Shown: piece by piece, positions 16,761-24,623 of the stretch
Numbering within the stretch: position 1 is the stretch's first letter
How the letters are laid out: each line of letters starts with the position of its first letter
From: Actinomycetospora corticicola
GTDB lineage: Bacteria > Actinomycetota > Actinomycetes > Mycobacteriales > Pseudonocardiaceae
DNA length: 64,000 bases
NCBI RefSeq assembly: GCF_013409505.1
Contig: NZ_JACCBN010000001.1
Coordinates: forward strand, 3,658,001-3,722,000
Direction of reading: 5' to 3'
The notes under the pieces: model-generated
The model's input: the letters and a program-made list of their open reading frames with translations, nothing else
What the model was told of the DNA's origin: nothing
Database searches by the model: none
Position numbers and translations under genes: made by a program

Positions 16761-17689
16761 CGCTGTCCTCCGACGAGGAGGTCGGCGACGGCGAGGTCGG
16801 AGAGGCCCATGCCCATTCCCTTGAAGACGGTGAGACGGGGTGTCGGTGGTCGGACGGTCTTCCCGGCGACGAGCTCGGCCAGGGCGTGCACGCTCCCCCA
16901 GTCCGCAGCCGGGTCGGCGCCGAGGTGCTCGCGGAGCTCCCGCGAGCCGCGGCGGGCGTTGGCCTCGCTGTCGACGACGGTCAGCGCGGACGCGGCGAGG
17001 ACGTCGGGGGCCAGTTCGGCGTGGGTGGGGAGGATGGCCCCGACGGCGTTGAGGTGAGCGCCGGCCGCGAGGTGGTGCGCCGCGAGGAACGGCTCGTCGG
17101 CGCGGGTGATCGTGGTGACGATCGGCGCGTCGCGGGTGGCGGCGTCGACGGTCGCCGCGACCTCGACGGGCAGACCCAGGTCGTCCCGGATCCGTTCCGC
17201 GAGGGCCTGTGCGCCGGCGGTGCTGCGGTTCCAGAGGCGGACCCGGCGCAGCGGGCGGACCGCGGCGATCGCCTCGACCTGACGCAGCGCCTGCCGGCCG
17301 GCGCCGAGCAGGGCGAGCTCGTCGGCGTCGGGGTCGGCGAGGTACCGGGTGGCGACCCCGCTGATCGCGGCCGTCCGCAACGCTCCGGCCGTGCCCGCCT
17401 CGGCGACCCCGAGGGCGGTGCCGTCGGTGGCGTCGAACATCGTCAGGAGCGCACTCGCGCCGGCCGGGGTGTTCACCCACGTCTTGAAGATCGCCAGGCC
17501 GGCCGTCAGGTCGACCGCGCCGAGCCCGTGCGCGCTCGCCCGGCCGGCCTCGGTGGGCCAGGTGCTCATCGTCTTGTCGACGTTCCAGGCGGTGCCCTGG
17601 GCCTCGTGGGCGAGCACCGCCTCGAGGGCGTCGACGACCACGGGCACGGTCGGCCCGGCGAGAACGTCGGACTCGCCGAAGAACCTCAC
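16757..17689 (-). CDS. Ornithine cyclodeaminase/mu-crystallin family protein
   Basis: 310 residues from GTG 17689 (GTGA overlap with the FAH gene). The NAD(P)-binding motif LALLGAGRQALRQVEAI is near residue 120, followed by RVRLWNRS. Where ornithine cyclodeaminases have the catalytic Asp in a GDCPGKTE-type loop, this protein has NAVGAILPTHAEL. It is therefore more likely a ketimine reductase, alanine-dehydrogenase-like or other imine/amino acid redox enzyme than a true cyclodeaminase. Its presence suggests the pathway's substrate or product carries nitrogen. Confidence 0.85.
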   Translation of the reverse strand: MRFFGESDVLAGPTVPVVVDALEAVLAHEAQGTAWNVDKTMSTWPTEAGRASAHGLGAVDLTAGLAIFKTWVNTPAGASALLTMFDATDGTALGVAEAGTAGALRTAAISGVATRYLADPDADELALLGAGRQALRQVEAIAAVRPLRRVRLWNRSTAGAQALAERIRDDLGLPVEVAATVDAATRDAPIVTTITRADEPFLAAHHLAAGAHLNAVGAILPTHAELAPDVLAASALTVVDSEANARRGSRELREHLGADPAADWGSVHALAELVAGKTVRPPTPRLTVFKGMGMGLSDLAVADLLVGGQR

Positions 17690-18555
17690 GAGGTCACCTC
17701 CGCGAGATCGGGTGCAGCGGCGACGACGCTCTCGTCGATCACGCCGTGGCGCAGGATGCCGACGCCGGAGACCTCGACCTCCAGGTCGTCCCCGGGCCGC
17801 AGGAACCGCGGGGGGTCCCGCCGCAGCCCGATCCCCTGCGGCGTGCCGGTCGCGATCACGTCGCCCGGGGCCAGCGGGGTGAAGGCGCTGACGTAGGCGA
17901 TCAGGTCGGCGAAGGCGAAGGTCAGGTGGTCCGTCGTGTCGTCCTGGACCACTTCCCCGTTGAGCCGCGTGGTGACCCGCAGGGGGCCCGGGCCCACCGT
18001 GTCGGCGGTGGTCAACCACGGACCGAGGGCGCCGGAGCCGTGCCAGTTCTTCCCGGCGGTCGCCTGGGTCGAGTGCAGCTGCCAGTCACGGACGCTGTTC
18101 TCGGCCATGCACGTCACCCCGGCCACGTGCGCCCACGCGTCGGTCGCGGTGATGCGCCGCCCCGCCGTCCCGACGACGAGGGCGACCTCGCCCTCCCAGT
18201 CCAGGGTGTCCTCCCCCGCCGGCCGGATCACCGGGGTCCCGGCGCCGACCAGCGAGTCGGCGAAGCGGGAGAACAGGGTCGGGCGCGCCGGCGGCTCCGC
18301 CGGTCCGCGGTCGGATTCCGTGGCGTGCGCGGCGTAGTTGAACCCGACGCAGACGACCTTGGGGTGATCGCCCATCGGCGGCTCCCAGGCCACGTCGATG
18401 CGGGGCAGGCGCGGATCGTCGGGACGGGGGGCCACGGGGTCGGCGAGGAGGGCCTCGAAGGTCGCGACGCGGTGGTCGAGGCGCACCACCTCGTCGCTCT
18501 CGACGACGCCGAACCCTCGGGCGCCGGTGCCGGTGCGGAAGCGGGCGAGTCTCAT
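17686..18555 (-). CDS. Fumarylacetoacetate hydrolase family protein
   Basis: 289 residues from ATG 18555 (ATGA overlap). FAH fold with metal ligands in DWEGEVALVVG (Glu-x-Glu). The RDWQLHSTQATAGKNW loop is typical of the acylpyruvate hydrolase/hydroxyhepta-dienedioate isomerase branch. The usual ND-x-S-x-RD segment reads AENSVRD, replacing the canonical metal-binding Asp with Glu. C-terminal GDVIATGTPQGIG is conserved. It probably hydrolyses or isomerises the acylpyruvate formed by the bicupin dioxygenase in the same operon. Confidence 0.87.
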   Translation of the reverse strand: MRLARFRTGTGARGFGVVESDEVVRLDHRVATFEALLADPVAPRPDDPRLPRIDVAWEPPMGDHPKVVCVGFNYAAHATESDRGPAEPPARPTLFSRFADSLVGAGTPVIRPAGEDTLDWEGEVALVVGTAGRRITATDAWAHVAGVTCMAENSVRDWQLHSTQATAGKNWHGSGALGPWLTTADTVGPGPLRVTTRLNGEVVQDDTTDHLTFAFADLIAYVSAFTPLAPGDVIATGTPQGIGLRRDPPRFLRPGDDLEVEVSGVGILRHGVIDESVVAAAPDLAEVTS

Positions 18556-19706
18556 CCGGCCACCGCCTCGGCCACGACCCGGGGCTCCGACGTCGCCGAG
18601 CCGACGGCGGGGCGACGCAGACCGGCCCGCTCGAGGCGCGGCAGGACGTCGCCGGTGAAGGCGTCGAGCCCGGCGTCGTAGTCGACCCAGGTGAGCAGGG
18701 CGCCGTCGATCCCGGCGGCGCTGAGCATCTCGAGGCGCTCGGCGATCCGCTCCGCGGTGCCGACGAGTGGGAAGCCGCCCGCGCCGGCGGCGAAGCGCTG
18801 GCGCATCGCGGCCATCACCTCGGGCGGCACCACCTGGGTGTTCGCGCCCTGCAGCCGCATCCACGCGTCGACGCTCTCGGTGTCCTCGAACTCGGACGAG
18901 AACCGGCGCAGGTAGGTGTCCGCCTCGGCCTGGGTGTCGCGCTGCACGACGACGGTGTGGGTCCACAACCGGACCTCGCGACCGAACTCCTCCCGGGCCA
19001 TCTGCTGGTAGCCCTCGACCTGACGGCGGATCGCGTCCTCGTCCTCGGAGTGCACGATGACGAAGCAGAGGTCGGCGTGCTCGGCCGCGAACCGCATGCC
19101 CCGCGGCGAGCCGCCCGCGTTCATGATCGGGATGGTCGGCTGTACCGGCTTCGGCTGGGAGACGCCGCCGACCACGTCGAAGAACCGCCCGTGCAGGTCG
19201 AACTCCTCGGTGTCCGCCCACAGCCGGCGGATCACCTCGAGCCACTCCGCGAGGTGGTCGTAGCGCTCGTCGTGCTCGCGCAGCGGCGCGCCGAACATCT
19301 CGAGCTCCGGCCGGTTCCAGCCGCCGACGACGTTGAGGGCGAACCGTCCACCCGAGATCTGGTCGACGGTCGCGGCCTGCTTCGCCGCGACGATCGGGTG
19401 CATCGTCGGCGCGTGCGAGGTGGCGAACACCCCGATCCGCTCGGTGGCGGCCGCGATGCCCGCGGCCCAGGTGAAGGGCTCCATGACGCGCCCCGAGCGG
19501 TGCTCGGGGCGGCCCTCGGGGTAGCCCTTCCACCGCGCGAAGGGGACGACCGCCTCGAGGCCGGCGCGGTCGGCGGCGCGGGCGGTGCGCAGCGACATGT
19601 CCCAGGACATGTCGGGCGCCTCCGGCACCAGGGTCTGCGACGCACCGGTGCCGTTCGTGCAGAACAGGCCGAGCTTCAGGGTGTTGTCGTTGAACAGCGG
19701 GTTCAT
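18552..19706 (-). CDS. LLM-class flavin-dependent monooxygenase (first gene of the operon)
   Basis: 384 residues from ATG 19706 behind GAGGAG. Luciferase-like barrel of the same subfamily as the protein at 2691-3815: PFARWKGYPEG, WAAGIAAATERIGV, then ISGGRFALNVVGGWNRPE. It requires reduced flavin and oxygen. It heads seven genes all overlapping by 4 bases, with a divergent LysR gene 96 bases away, so its oxidation is probably an entry step. No flavin reductase is encoded in the operon. Confidence 0.9.
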   Translation of the reverse strand: MNPLFNDNTLKLGLFCTNGTGASQTLVPEAPDMSWDMSLRTARAADRAGLEAVVPFARWKGYPEGRPEHRSGRVMEPFTWAAGIAAATERIGVFATSHAPTMHPIVAAKQAATVDQISGGRFALNVVGGWNRPELEMFGAPLREHDERYDHLAEWLEVIRRLWADTEEFDLHGRFFDVVGGVSQPKPVQPTIPIMNAGGSPRGMRFAAEHADLCFVIVHSEDEDAIRRQVEGYQQMAREEFGREVRLWTHTVVVQRDTQAEADTYLRRFSSEFEDTESVDAWMRLQGANTQVVPPEVMAAMRQRFAAGAGGFPLVGTAERIAERLEMLSAAGIDGALLTWVDYDAGLDAFTGDVLPRLERAGLRRPAVGSATSEPRVVAEAVAG

Positions 19707-19802
19707 CGCAGGCTCCTCGTCGATGCCGGTGCGAAGAACGCTAGAGACGCAGGACACATAGCACAAAGACGAGATACAGGCGGTACCGATAGGCTTTCTC
19801 GT
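19707..19802. promoter_or_regulatory. Divergent promoter between LLM operon and LysR gene
   Basis: 96 bases, less GC-rich than the flanks (about 19750-19800). A 6-bp inverted pair, ACGAGA (19769-19774) and TCTCGT (19797-19802), and a TAC-N5-GTA motif lie within it. It must hold the promoters of both the operon and the LysR gene and the likely LysR binding site; exact elements are uncertain. Confidence 0.5.
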
Positions 19803-20726
19803 ATGGCTCTGGTGTCGCAGCTGCGCCGGCTCGAGATGTTCTGCGCCGTGGTCGACGAGGGCGGGGTGACCCGGGCCGCCGAGCACTTCCAGGTGGCCCA
19901 GCCGTGGGTGTCCGCGCAGATCCGGTCGCTGGAGAAAGCGGTCGGGGCACCACTGTTCGTCCGCGAGGGCCGCCGCAACGTGCTCACCGAGGCCGGCCGA
20001 CGCCTCTACGTCTGGGCCACCGAGGTGCTCGCGGGAGGCGCCCAGGTGCAGCGCGACATCGACGACCTGAACTCCGGCGCGGCCGGCTCGCTGGCGGTGG
20101 CCACGAGCATGGCCATCGGCACCTACCTGATCCCGCCGCTGATGACCGAGCTCCGGCGGGAGCGCGCGGGCGCCGACATCACGATCTCGATCAGCGAGCC
20201 CGCCGTCGCGATGCGCCGCGTCGAGAATGGCGAGGTCGACTTCGCCGTCACCACCTGGCTCGACGAGGTCCCGCCGTCAGGGGTCCGGGCCGAGAAGCTC
20301 TGGGACGAACCGATCGTCCTCTGCGCCGCACCCGGTGGCCCGCCGTCGGCGGACGCCGTCCCGCTCGCGGCCGTCGGAGAACTCCCGCTCGTCGGCGTCC
20401 CCGCCGGCGTCGCGATCGAACGCGTCCTCGACCGGCAGCTCCGGGCGGCCGGGCTGGCCCTGCCCTCGTACGTGATCCGTCTCGGCCATGCCGAGGCCCT
20501 CAAGCGGGCCGTCGCCGACAACGACTGGGTCTGCTTCGCCCCGCTCTACTGCGTCGCCGACGACGTCGCCGCGGGCCGGCTCCGGGCCGTCCGGGTCCGC
20601 GACGCCGAGCTCACCGAGACCATCGGCCTCTTCTCCCGCGACACCACCTGGTTCTCGCCCCTCCAACGCGCCGCGGTCGACGCCCTCCGCGCGGCGGGCA
20701 CCCGCAAACGCGACGCACGCGGGTGA
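19803..20726 (+). CDS. LysR-family transcriptional regulator
   Basis: 307 residues. The N-terminal winged helix is MALVSQLRRLEMFCAVVDEG, then TRAAEHFQVAQPWVSAQIRSLEKAVGAPLFVR, typical of LysR proteins. The periplasmic-binding-like effector domain spans about residues 90-295. It is divergent from the seven-gene operon and shares its 96-base promoter region, the classic arrangement of a LysR activator controlling the neighbouring catabolic operon in response to a pathway compound. Confidence 0.92.
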   Translation: MALVSQLRRLEMFCAVVDEGGVTRAAEHFQVAQPWVSAQIRSLEKAVGAPLFVREGRRNVLTEAGRRLYVWATEVLAGGAQVQRDIDDLNSGAAGSLAVATSMAIGTYLIPPLMTELRRERAGADITISISEPAVAMRRVENGEVDFAVTTWLDEVPPSGVRAEKLWDEPIVLCAAPGGPPSADAVPLAAVGELPLVGVPAGVAIERVLDRQLRAAGLALPSYVIRLGHAEALKRAVADNDWVCFAPLYCVADDVAAGRLRAVRVRDAELTETIGLFSRDTTWFSPLQRAAVDALRAAGTRKRDARG

Positions 20727-20748
20727 GCGGGTCCCGCTCCCGGGCGGC

Positions 20749-20856
20749 TCAGCCTCGGGAGAGCCAGGGGTTGCCGATGGCGGGGGCGATCTCGGGCCCG
20801 TGGCGCTCGAGATCGCTGACGGGCAGCTTCACGTGATGGATGCCGCGCAGGGTCAT
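20749..20856 (-). pseudogene. VOC/glyoxalase gene reduced to its two ends by internal deletion
   Basis: A 35-codon frame starting ATG 20856, overlapping the upstream hydrolase stop (ATGA). Residues 1-18 (MTLRGIHHVKLPVSDLER) are a textbook N-terminus of a VOC-fold protein. Residues 19-35 (HGPEIAPAIGNPWLSRG) look like the usual C-terminus of such proteins. Roughly a hundred middle residues are missing with the frame kept. Still translatable but not a functional VOC domain. Confidence 0.7.
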
Positions 20857-21653
20857 GACCCCTCCAGTGACACGGGAGAACGTTCCTCTCCGGCGCCCAG
20901 ATCCGACCAAAAGTTCTGGAGCGCCGCGGCAACCGGTGCGGGCGACTCCTCGGGCCACCAATGCCCCACACCGTCGAGATGCGCCGTGCCGGCGCCGGCT
21001 TGCCGAGCCCCCCACTCGTGCTGCGCCACCGTGCCACTGGCCCTGTCGACGTCGTCCAGGGCGATGAGAGCCAGGCCCGGTCGTGCCGACGCGCTCCCGA
21101 GGAGCTGTCCGGCGTCGGCCATCGCCGGTTGCCGCGCCGAGCGCAGGAGCGTGAGGACGGCACGCCCCATCTCGGGGTCCATACCGGCCGCGACCCGCTC
21201 CGCCATGCGCCCGGTCATCCCGAGAGCAGAGGTCACCGCGAGCCGTTGCTGCAGGTCGCCTCCCCAGATCTCCTGCACCGAAGCTTCTCCGGGGCCCTCC
21301 TCCTGCCAGACCTGCGCCCGGGGATGCCACTGGTAGTCGGGCGCGAACACCCCGAGGGCATCGGAGGCCCAGCTGCGGATCAGGTCCGGACGGCTCATGG
21401 CGAGCGCCGCGACGTGGATGCCACCCCAGTCGTGACCGACCAGGTCGACCGGAGCGCGGAAGCGCTCGAGCTGAGAGGCCAGCCAGTCGCGGTAGGCCGT
21501 GGTCGAGCCGTCGAAGTCGTGGGGCGCCGGGACACCGAATCCCGGCGGGGACAGGGCGATGGCATCCGCCCGTCCGAGTTCACCGATGAGTGGTCCCCAG
21601 ACGGCTGCGGACTCGGGATTGCCGTGGACCAGGACGAGTGGTGTGTCCGGCAC
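20853..21653 (-). CDS. Alpha/beta hydrolase with Asp nucleophile (epoxide hydrolase/haloalkane dehalogenase-like)
   Basis: 266 residues if GTG 21653 is the start, giving MPDTPLVLVHGNPESAAVWG, the normal beginning of this family; GTG 21686 would add 11 residues but overlaps an operator-like repeat. The oxyanion loop is HGNPES. The nucleophile elbow is VGHDWGG, with Asp rather than Ser, as in epoxide hydrolases and dehalogenases. The catalytic His is in GVGHWWPEE. It ends overlapping the VOC remnant. The reaction is probably hydrolysis of an epoxide or carbon-halogen bond, or of an ester by analogy; unresolved. Confidence 0.85.
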   Translation of the reverse strand: MPDTPLVLVHGNPESAAVWGPLIGELGRADAIALSPPGFGVPAPHDFDGSTTAYRDWLASQLERFRAPVDLVGHDWGGIHVAALAMSRPDLIRSWASDALGVFAPDYQWHPRAQVWQEEGPGEASVQEIWGGDLQQRLAVTSALGMTGRMAERVAAGMDPEMGRAVLTLLRSARQPAMADAGQLLGSASARPGLALIALDDVDRASGTVAQHEWGARQAGAGTAHLDGVGHWWPEESPAPVAAALQNFWSDLGAGEERSPVSLEGS

Positions 21654-21668
21654 GGGGTCATCTCTCAC

Positions 21669-21694
21669 TAACTTGTCATCTGACACGCAAGTAA
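21669..21694. promoter_or_regulatory. Inverted repeat upstream of the hydrolase
   Basis: TAACTTG and CAAGTAA form inverted arms (6 of 7 matching) separated by 12 bases, in a locally AT-rich patch just upstream of GTG 21653. It resembles sites of small winged-helix repressors such as HxlR/MarR types, but no such regulator gene is adjacent. Confidence 0.35.
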
Positions 21695-22019
21695 GCGTAG
21701 CAGGTCAGGAGGTGGTGGCGCCTCGACGGCTCGTTGCCGTCGTGGTCCCGTGGCACCGATCACGCGATCCGGGCATGACGAATGCGTCGCCGGTGACGTC
21801 CCACCTGGTGAACCGTTCGATCCGGCCGGGCCTTCTCGCGGGCACGACCTATGACCTCGTGTCCCGCCGGTCCCGGTCGCCGCCGACCCGGAGGTGAGCC
21901 GTCGATGTCCCGCCCGTCCTCGCCTGCCGTGACCCTTCGGCGTGATGGTCGCGACGACGGAACTCGGACGCCGCATCGACGAACGGAGCAGACCGGAACC
22001 CGTGGCGGAGTGGAGGTTC
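21695..22019. other. Non-coding stretch between divergent genes
   Basis: About 325 bases without a supportable gene. It contains a second-rank ribosome-site-like motif (GGAGGTGAGC at 21891-21900, followed by ATG at 21905) identical to the leaders of the two Asp23-like genes. The frame it opens has no coding character, so it may mark a decayed copy. Confidence 0.4.
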
Positions 22020-22271
22020 ATGATGCCGAGCGACGTGGAGGGACCTTCCGAGCTGGAGCCTCTGCTCCAGCGGGACGTGGACCAGTGCGACCTGTCCGTC
22101 CCGTTCTTCACCGCCGAGCATTTCGTGGTGATCGCCTTCGATCCGCAGACCGGCGAGCTCGACTCCTACGGCCCGTACGACGCCAGGACGGCCGCGGCTG
22201 AGCGCAGCCGACGGCGAGCCGCGTTCGACGACGGCGATCTCGAGGACGTCCTCGTCGTCGTCGCCCCGTAG
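22020..22271 (+). CDS. Hypothetical protein, 83 residues
   Basis: ATG 22020 is preceded by GGAGG at 4 bases, a better start than GTG 21942 or ATG 21945. The acidic soluble product contains DLSVPFFTAEHFVVIAFDPQTGELDSYGPYDARTAAAE and looks like a small alpha/beta domain. No family recognised. It lies about 190 bases before the second Asp23-like gene on the same strand. Confidence 0.65.
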   Translation: MMPSDVEGPSELEPLLQRDVDQCDLSVPFFTAEHFVVIAFDPQTGELDSYGPYDARTAAAERSRRRAAFDDGDLEDVLVVVAP

Positions 22272-22463
22272 TGGCCGGTGTGACGGCCGCGGACGTCGGC
22301 TGAATCCGGTCCCGCGGCGTGGCGCCCGTCATGCGGTCGGCGGATGACGAACCCGTCTCGCCCGTCGTCCTACGGACACATCCACCGAGCAGGCCGGACC
22401 CGCCCGCGGGCATGACCCCCGTGCCACGGGTCCCGGCCGTCGCCACGACGGAGGTGAGCCGCG

Positions 22464-22823
22464 ATGGCCCCCGACCTCGACCTGCTGCGTCTGCACGCCC
22501 TCGCCGTCCCCGGTGTGGCCTGCCTCGCCGACCACCGGGACGGCCTCGCCCCGTCCGGCCACCCCACCACCCGAGCGGCCCTGCGCGTCCACGAGCGCCA
22601 CGTCGAGGTCGACATCGTGCTGGCCGCCGGGCACTCGATCCTGACGACGAGCGCCGCCCTGCGGGCCGCGATCGCCCCGCTGCTCGCCGAGCGGGCAGTG
22701 CACATCACGGTGACCCACGTCGAGGGCGACCCGACCGCACCCACCACGACGCTGGTGTTCCGGCACCGAGGCGCCGTCCCGCCCGACCCCGACCGGGACG
22801 AAGATGCACCACCGCCGGAATGA
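22464..22823 (+). CDS. Asp23/Gls24-like small protein (paralogue of 7001-7282)
   Basis: 119 residues from ATG 22464, 14 bases after the start of GGAGGTGAGC. The first 85 residues match the protein at 7001-7282 almost throughout: LRLHALAVPGVACLADH, RHVEVDIVLAAGH, then LRAAIAPLLAERAVHITVTHV. The last 30 residues are a charged proline-rich tail absent from the paralogue. Resemblance to Asp23 envelope-stress proteins is only by pattern. The 190 bases upstream (22272-22463) hold no gene. Confidence 0.7.
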   Translation: MAPDLDLLRLHALAVPGVACLADHRDGLAPSGHPTTRAALRVHERHVEVDIVLAAGHSILTTSAALRAAIAPLLAERAVHITVTHVEGDPTAPTTTLVFRHRGAVPPDPDRDEDAPPPE

Positions 22824-22877
22824 CCGACACCGTCGTGACGGCGCCGGAGATCAGGAGGCCCGCCGCGCTCGAGCTGA

Positions 22878-23414
22878 TCACCGCACCACCGACAGCAGCT
22901 CCAGCACGGCGCGCTGTTCCTCGCGGGGCAGGGGGTGCATCAACAGCCCTTCGATCGTGAACACCCCGAGCCGCGCCATCGCGGGAACCTGCGCCGCGTC
23001 GACCCCGGCGTCGCGGATCTCCGCGGCCAGTAGCGCGTCGGTCAGCTCGTGGAACGCGGAGTGCCAGGTCGCCACCGTGGCCGAGGTGGCCGACAGGGCG
23101 TGGACGGCCGTCACGAGCTTGCTGTGCTCCTGGAGACGTTCGACCACCCAGAGCAGCCGGTCGGTCCACGAGTCGGCGACCTGGGCCTGCAGACCTTCCA
23201 GCATCCCGACGAGGAGGTGGTCGAGGACCGCGACCAGCAACGCCTCCTTGTCCTGGAAGTACCAGTAGATCGTCGTGGTGGTGACTCCGGCGCCCCGCGC
23301 CACGGCGGCCATCGAGGCCTTCTCGAACCCGACCTCGGCGAACAGCGCCGCGGCCGCCTCGACGATCTCGGCGGACTTCTCCTCGCGATCACGAGGACGA
23401 CGGTTGCGCGGCAC
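22878..23414 (-). CDS. TetR-family transcriptional regulator
   Basis: 178 residues. The N-terminal HTH is EEKSAEIVEAAAALFAEVGF, then SMAAVARGAGVTTTTIYWYFQDKEALLVAVL; the helical ligand-binding domain follows. It faces the alpha/beta hydrolase gene at 23540 with a clear inverted repeat in between, so it most likely represses both itself and that hydrolase. Confidence 0.92.
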   Translation of the reverse strand: MPRNRRPRDREEKSAEIVEAAAALFAEVGFEKASMAAVARGAGVTTTTIYWYFQDKEALLVAVLDHLLVGMLEGLQAQVADSWTDRLLWVVERLQEHSKLVTAVHALSATSATVATWHSAFHELTDALLAAEIRDAGVDAAQVPAMARLGVFTIEGLLMHPLPREEQRAVLELLSVVR

Positions 23415-23427
23415 ACACCGAGCTTAT

Positions 23428-23474
23428 CTTGCACGGCGTTCAAGAGCTGGCTAGCTTCTAGAACGCCATACAAG
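23428..23474. promoter_or_regulatory. TetR operator between regulator and hydrolase
   Basis: CTTGCACGGCGTTC (23428-23441) and GAACGCCATACAAG (23461-23474) are inverted arms agreeing at 12 of 14 positions, centred at 23451. The spacing is two helical turns or more, suggesting two bound dimers or a long operator. It covers the promoters of both divergent genes. Confidence 0.65.
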
Positions 23475-23539
23475 AAACGGCGATCGTTCGGTGTCCGCCC
23501 ACGCCGAGCCGCACGTCCCGATCACCAGGAGGCCCGCCC

Positions 23540-24466
23540 GTGTCCGAGGACACCACTCCGCCCCGCCGTGACGTCCGGTTCCCCTCTGGCACCGACCGGT
23601 GCCACGCCTGGCTCTACCTCCCCGCCGGCACCTCCCCGGCCCGGCGTGTCCCGGTGATCGTCATGGCGCACGGCCTCGGCGCGGTCAAGGCGCTCCGGCT
23701 GGCCGCCTACGCCGAGCGGTTCACCGCCGCCGGCTACGCCTGTCTGGTCTTCGACTACCGCCACTTCGGCGACAGCGAGGGCGAGCCGCGGGAGCTGCTC
23801 AGCATCCGCCGCCAGCGCCAGGACTGGCAGGCGGCCGTGGCGTTCGCCCGCACCCTGCCCGAGGCCGACCCGGACAAGGTCGTCGTCTGGGGCACCTCCT
23901 TCGCCGGCGGCCACGTCGTCGCGACCGCCGCCCGAGACCCGCGGATCGCGGCCGCGATCGCCCAGTGCCCGTTCCTCGACGGCATCGCCTCGGTCCGCCA
24001 ACTCCCCGCCCGCGAGACCCTGAAGCTGGTCACCACGGGCGTGAAGGACCTCCTCGCGCACGCGCGCGGCCGCGAACCCGTGCGGATCAAGGCCGGGGCC
24101 CGCTCCGGCCAGGTCGGCCTCATGTCCTCGGTCGAGGACATGCAGAGCCTGCTCGCGCTCCTGGCCGCCTCCGGGATCGAGGAGGCCGACTACCCCAACG
24201 ACGTCCCCGCCCGCGTCGCACTCACCATCCCCGCCGCCCGACCCGGACGCGACGCCCACAAGGTCGCCTGCCCGATCCTGTTCTGCGTCGCCGACAACGA
24301 CGACCTCGCACCGCCCGACGCCACCGTGCGGATGGCCTCCCGAGCGCCGCGAGGGGAAATCCGGCACTACGACACCGGACACTTCGACATCTACCTCGGC
24401 GACGACTTCGACGCCGCGATCACCGACCAGCTGGACTTCCTCGGCCGTCACGTACCGGTGGCGTAG
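23540..24466 (+). CDS. Alpha/beta hydrolase (dienelactone-hydrolase/peptidase S9-like fold)
   Basis: 308 residues from GTG 23540 with AGGAGG upstream. The oxyanion region is HGLGAVKALRL, the nucleophile elbow is GTSFAGGH (Ser), the acid lies in CVADNDDLAPP, and His is in DTGHFDIY. Such cytosolic hydrolases act on esters or polyketide-like substrates. Placed behind a TetR gene and operator, it is probably induced by its own substrate. Confidence 0.87.
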   Translation: MSEDTTPPRRDVRFPSGTDRCHAWLYLPAGTSPARRVPVIVMAHGLGAVKALRLAAYAERFTAAGYACLVFDYRHFGDSEGEPRELLSIRRQRQDWQAAVAFARTLPEADPDKVVVWGTSFAGGHVVATAARDPRIAAAIAQCPFLDGIASVRQLPARETLKLVTTGVKDLLAHARGREPVRIKAGARSGQVGLMSSVEDMQSLLALLAASGIEEADYPNDVPARVALTIPAARPGRDAHKVACPILFCVADNDDLAPPDATVRMASRAPRGEIRHYDTGHFDIYLGDDFDAAITDQLDFLGRHVPVA

Positions 24467-24547
24467 ACCCCCGGGCGGTGATGCGCACCGCCGCGGGCTG
24501 GGGCATGGAGGAGCAGGCACCGGTCGCGGCGACCTGATCCGGGCGGT

Positions 24548-24590
24548 CGCCGTCGGGTGCCGGAGCCGACGGCTCCGGCACCTGACGGCG
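24548..24590. terminator. Long bidirectional terminator hairpin
   Basis: A 20-bp stem (CGCCGTCGGGTGCCGGAGCC against its complement, one G-U pair) closes a 3-base GAC loop. There is no T-run, as is usual in high-GC actinomycetes. It sits between the convergent hydrolase and amine oxidase genes and can end transcription from both sides. Confidence 0.8.
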
Positions 24591-24623
24591 AGTGCTCAGC
24601 ACCCTCCCCCGTCGGAGCGCCTC

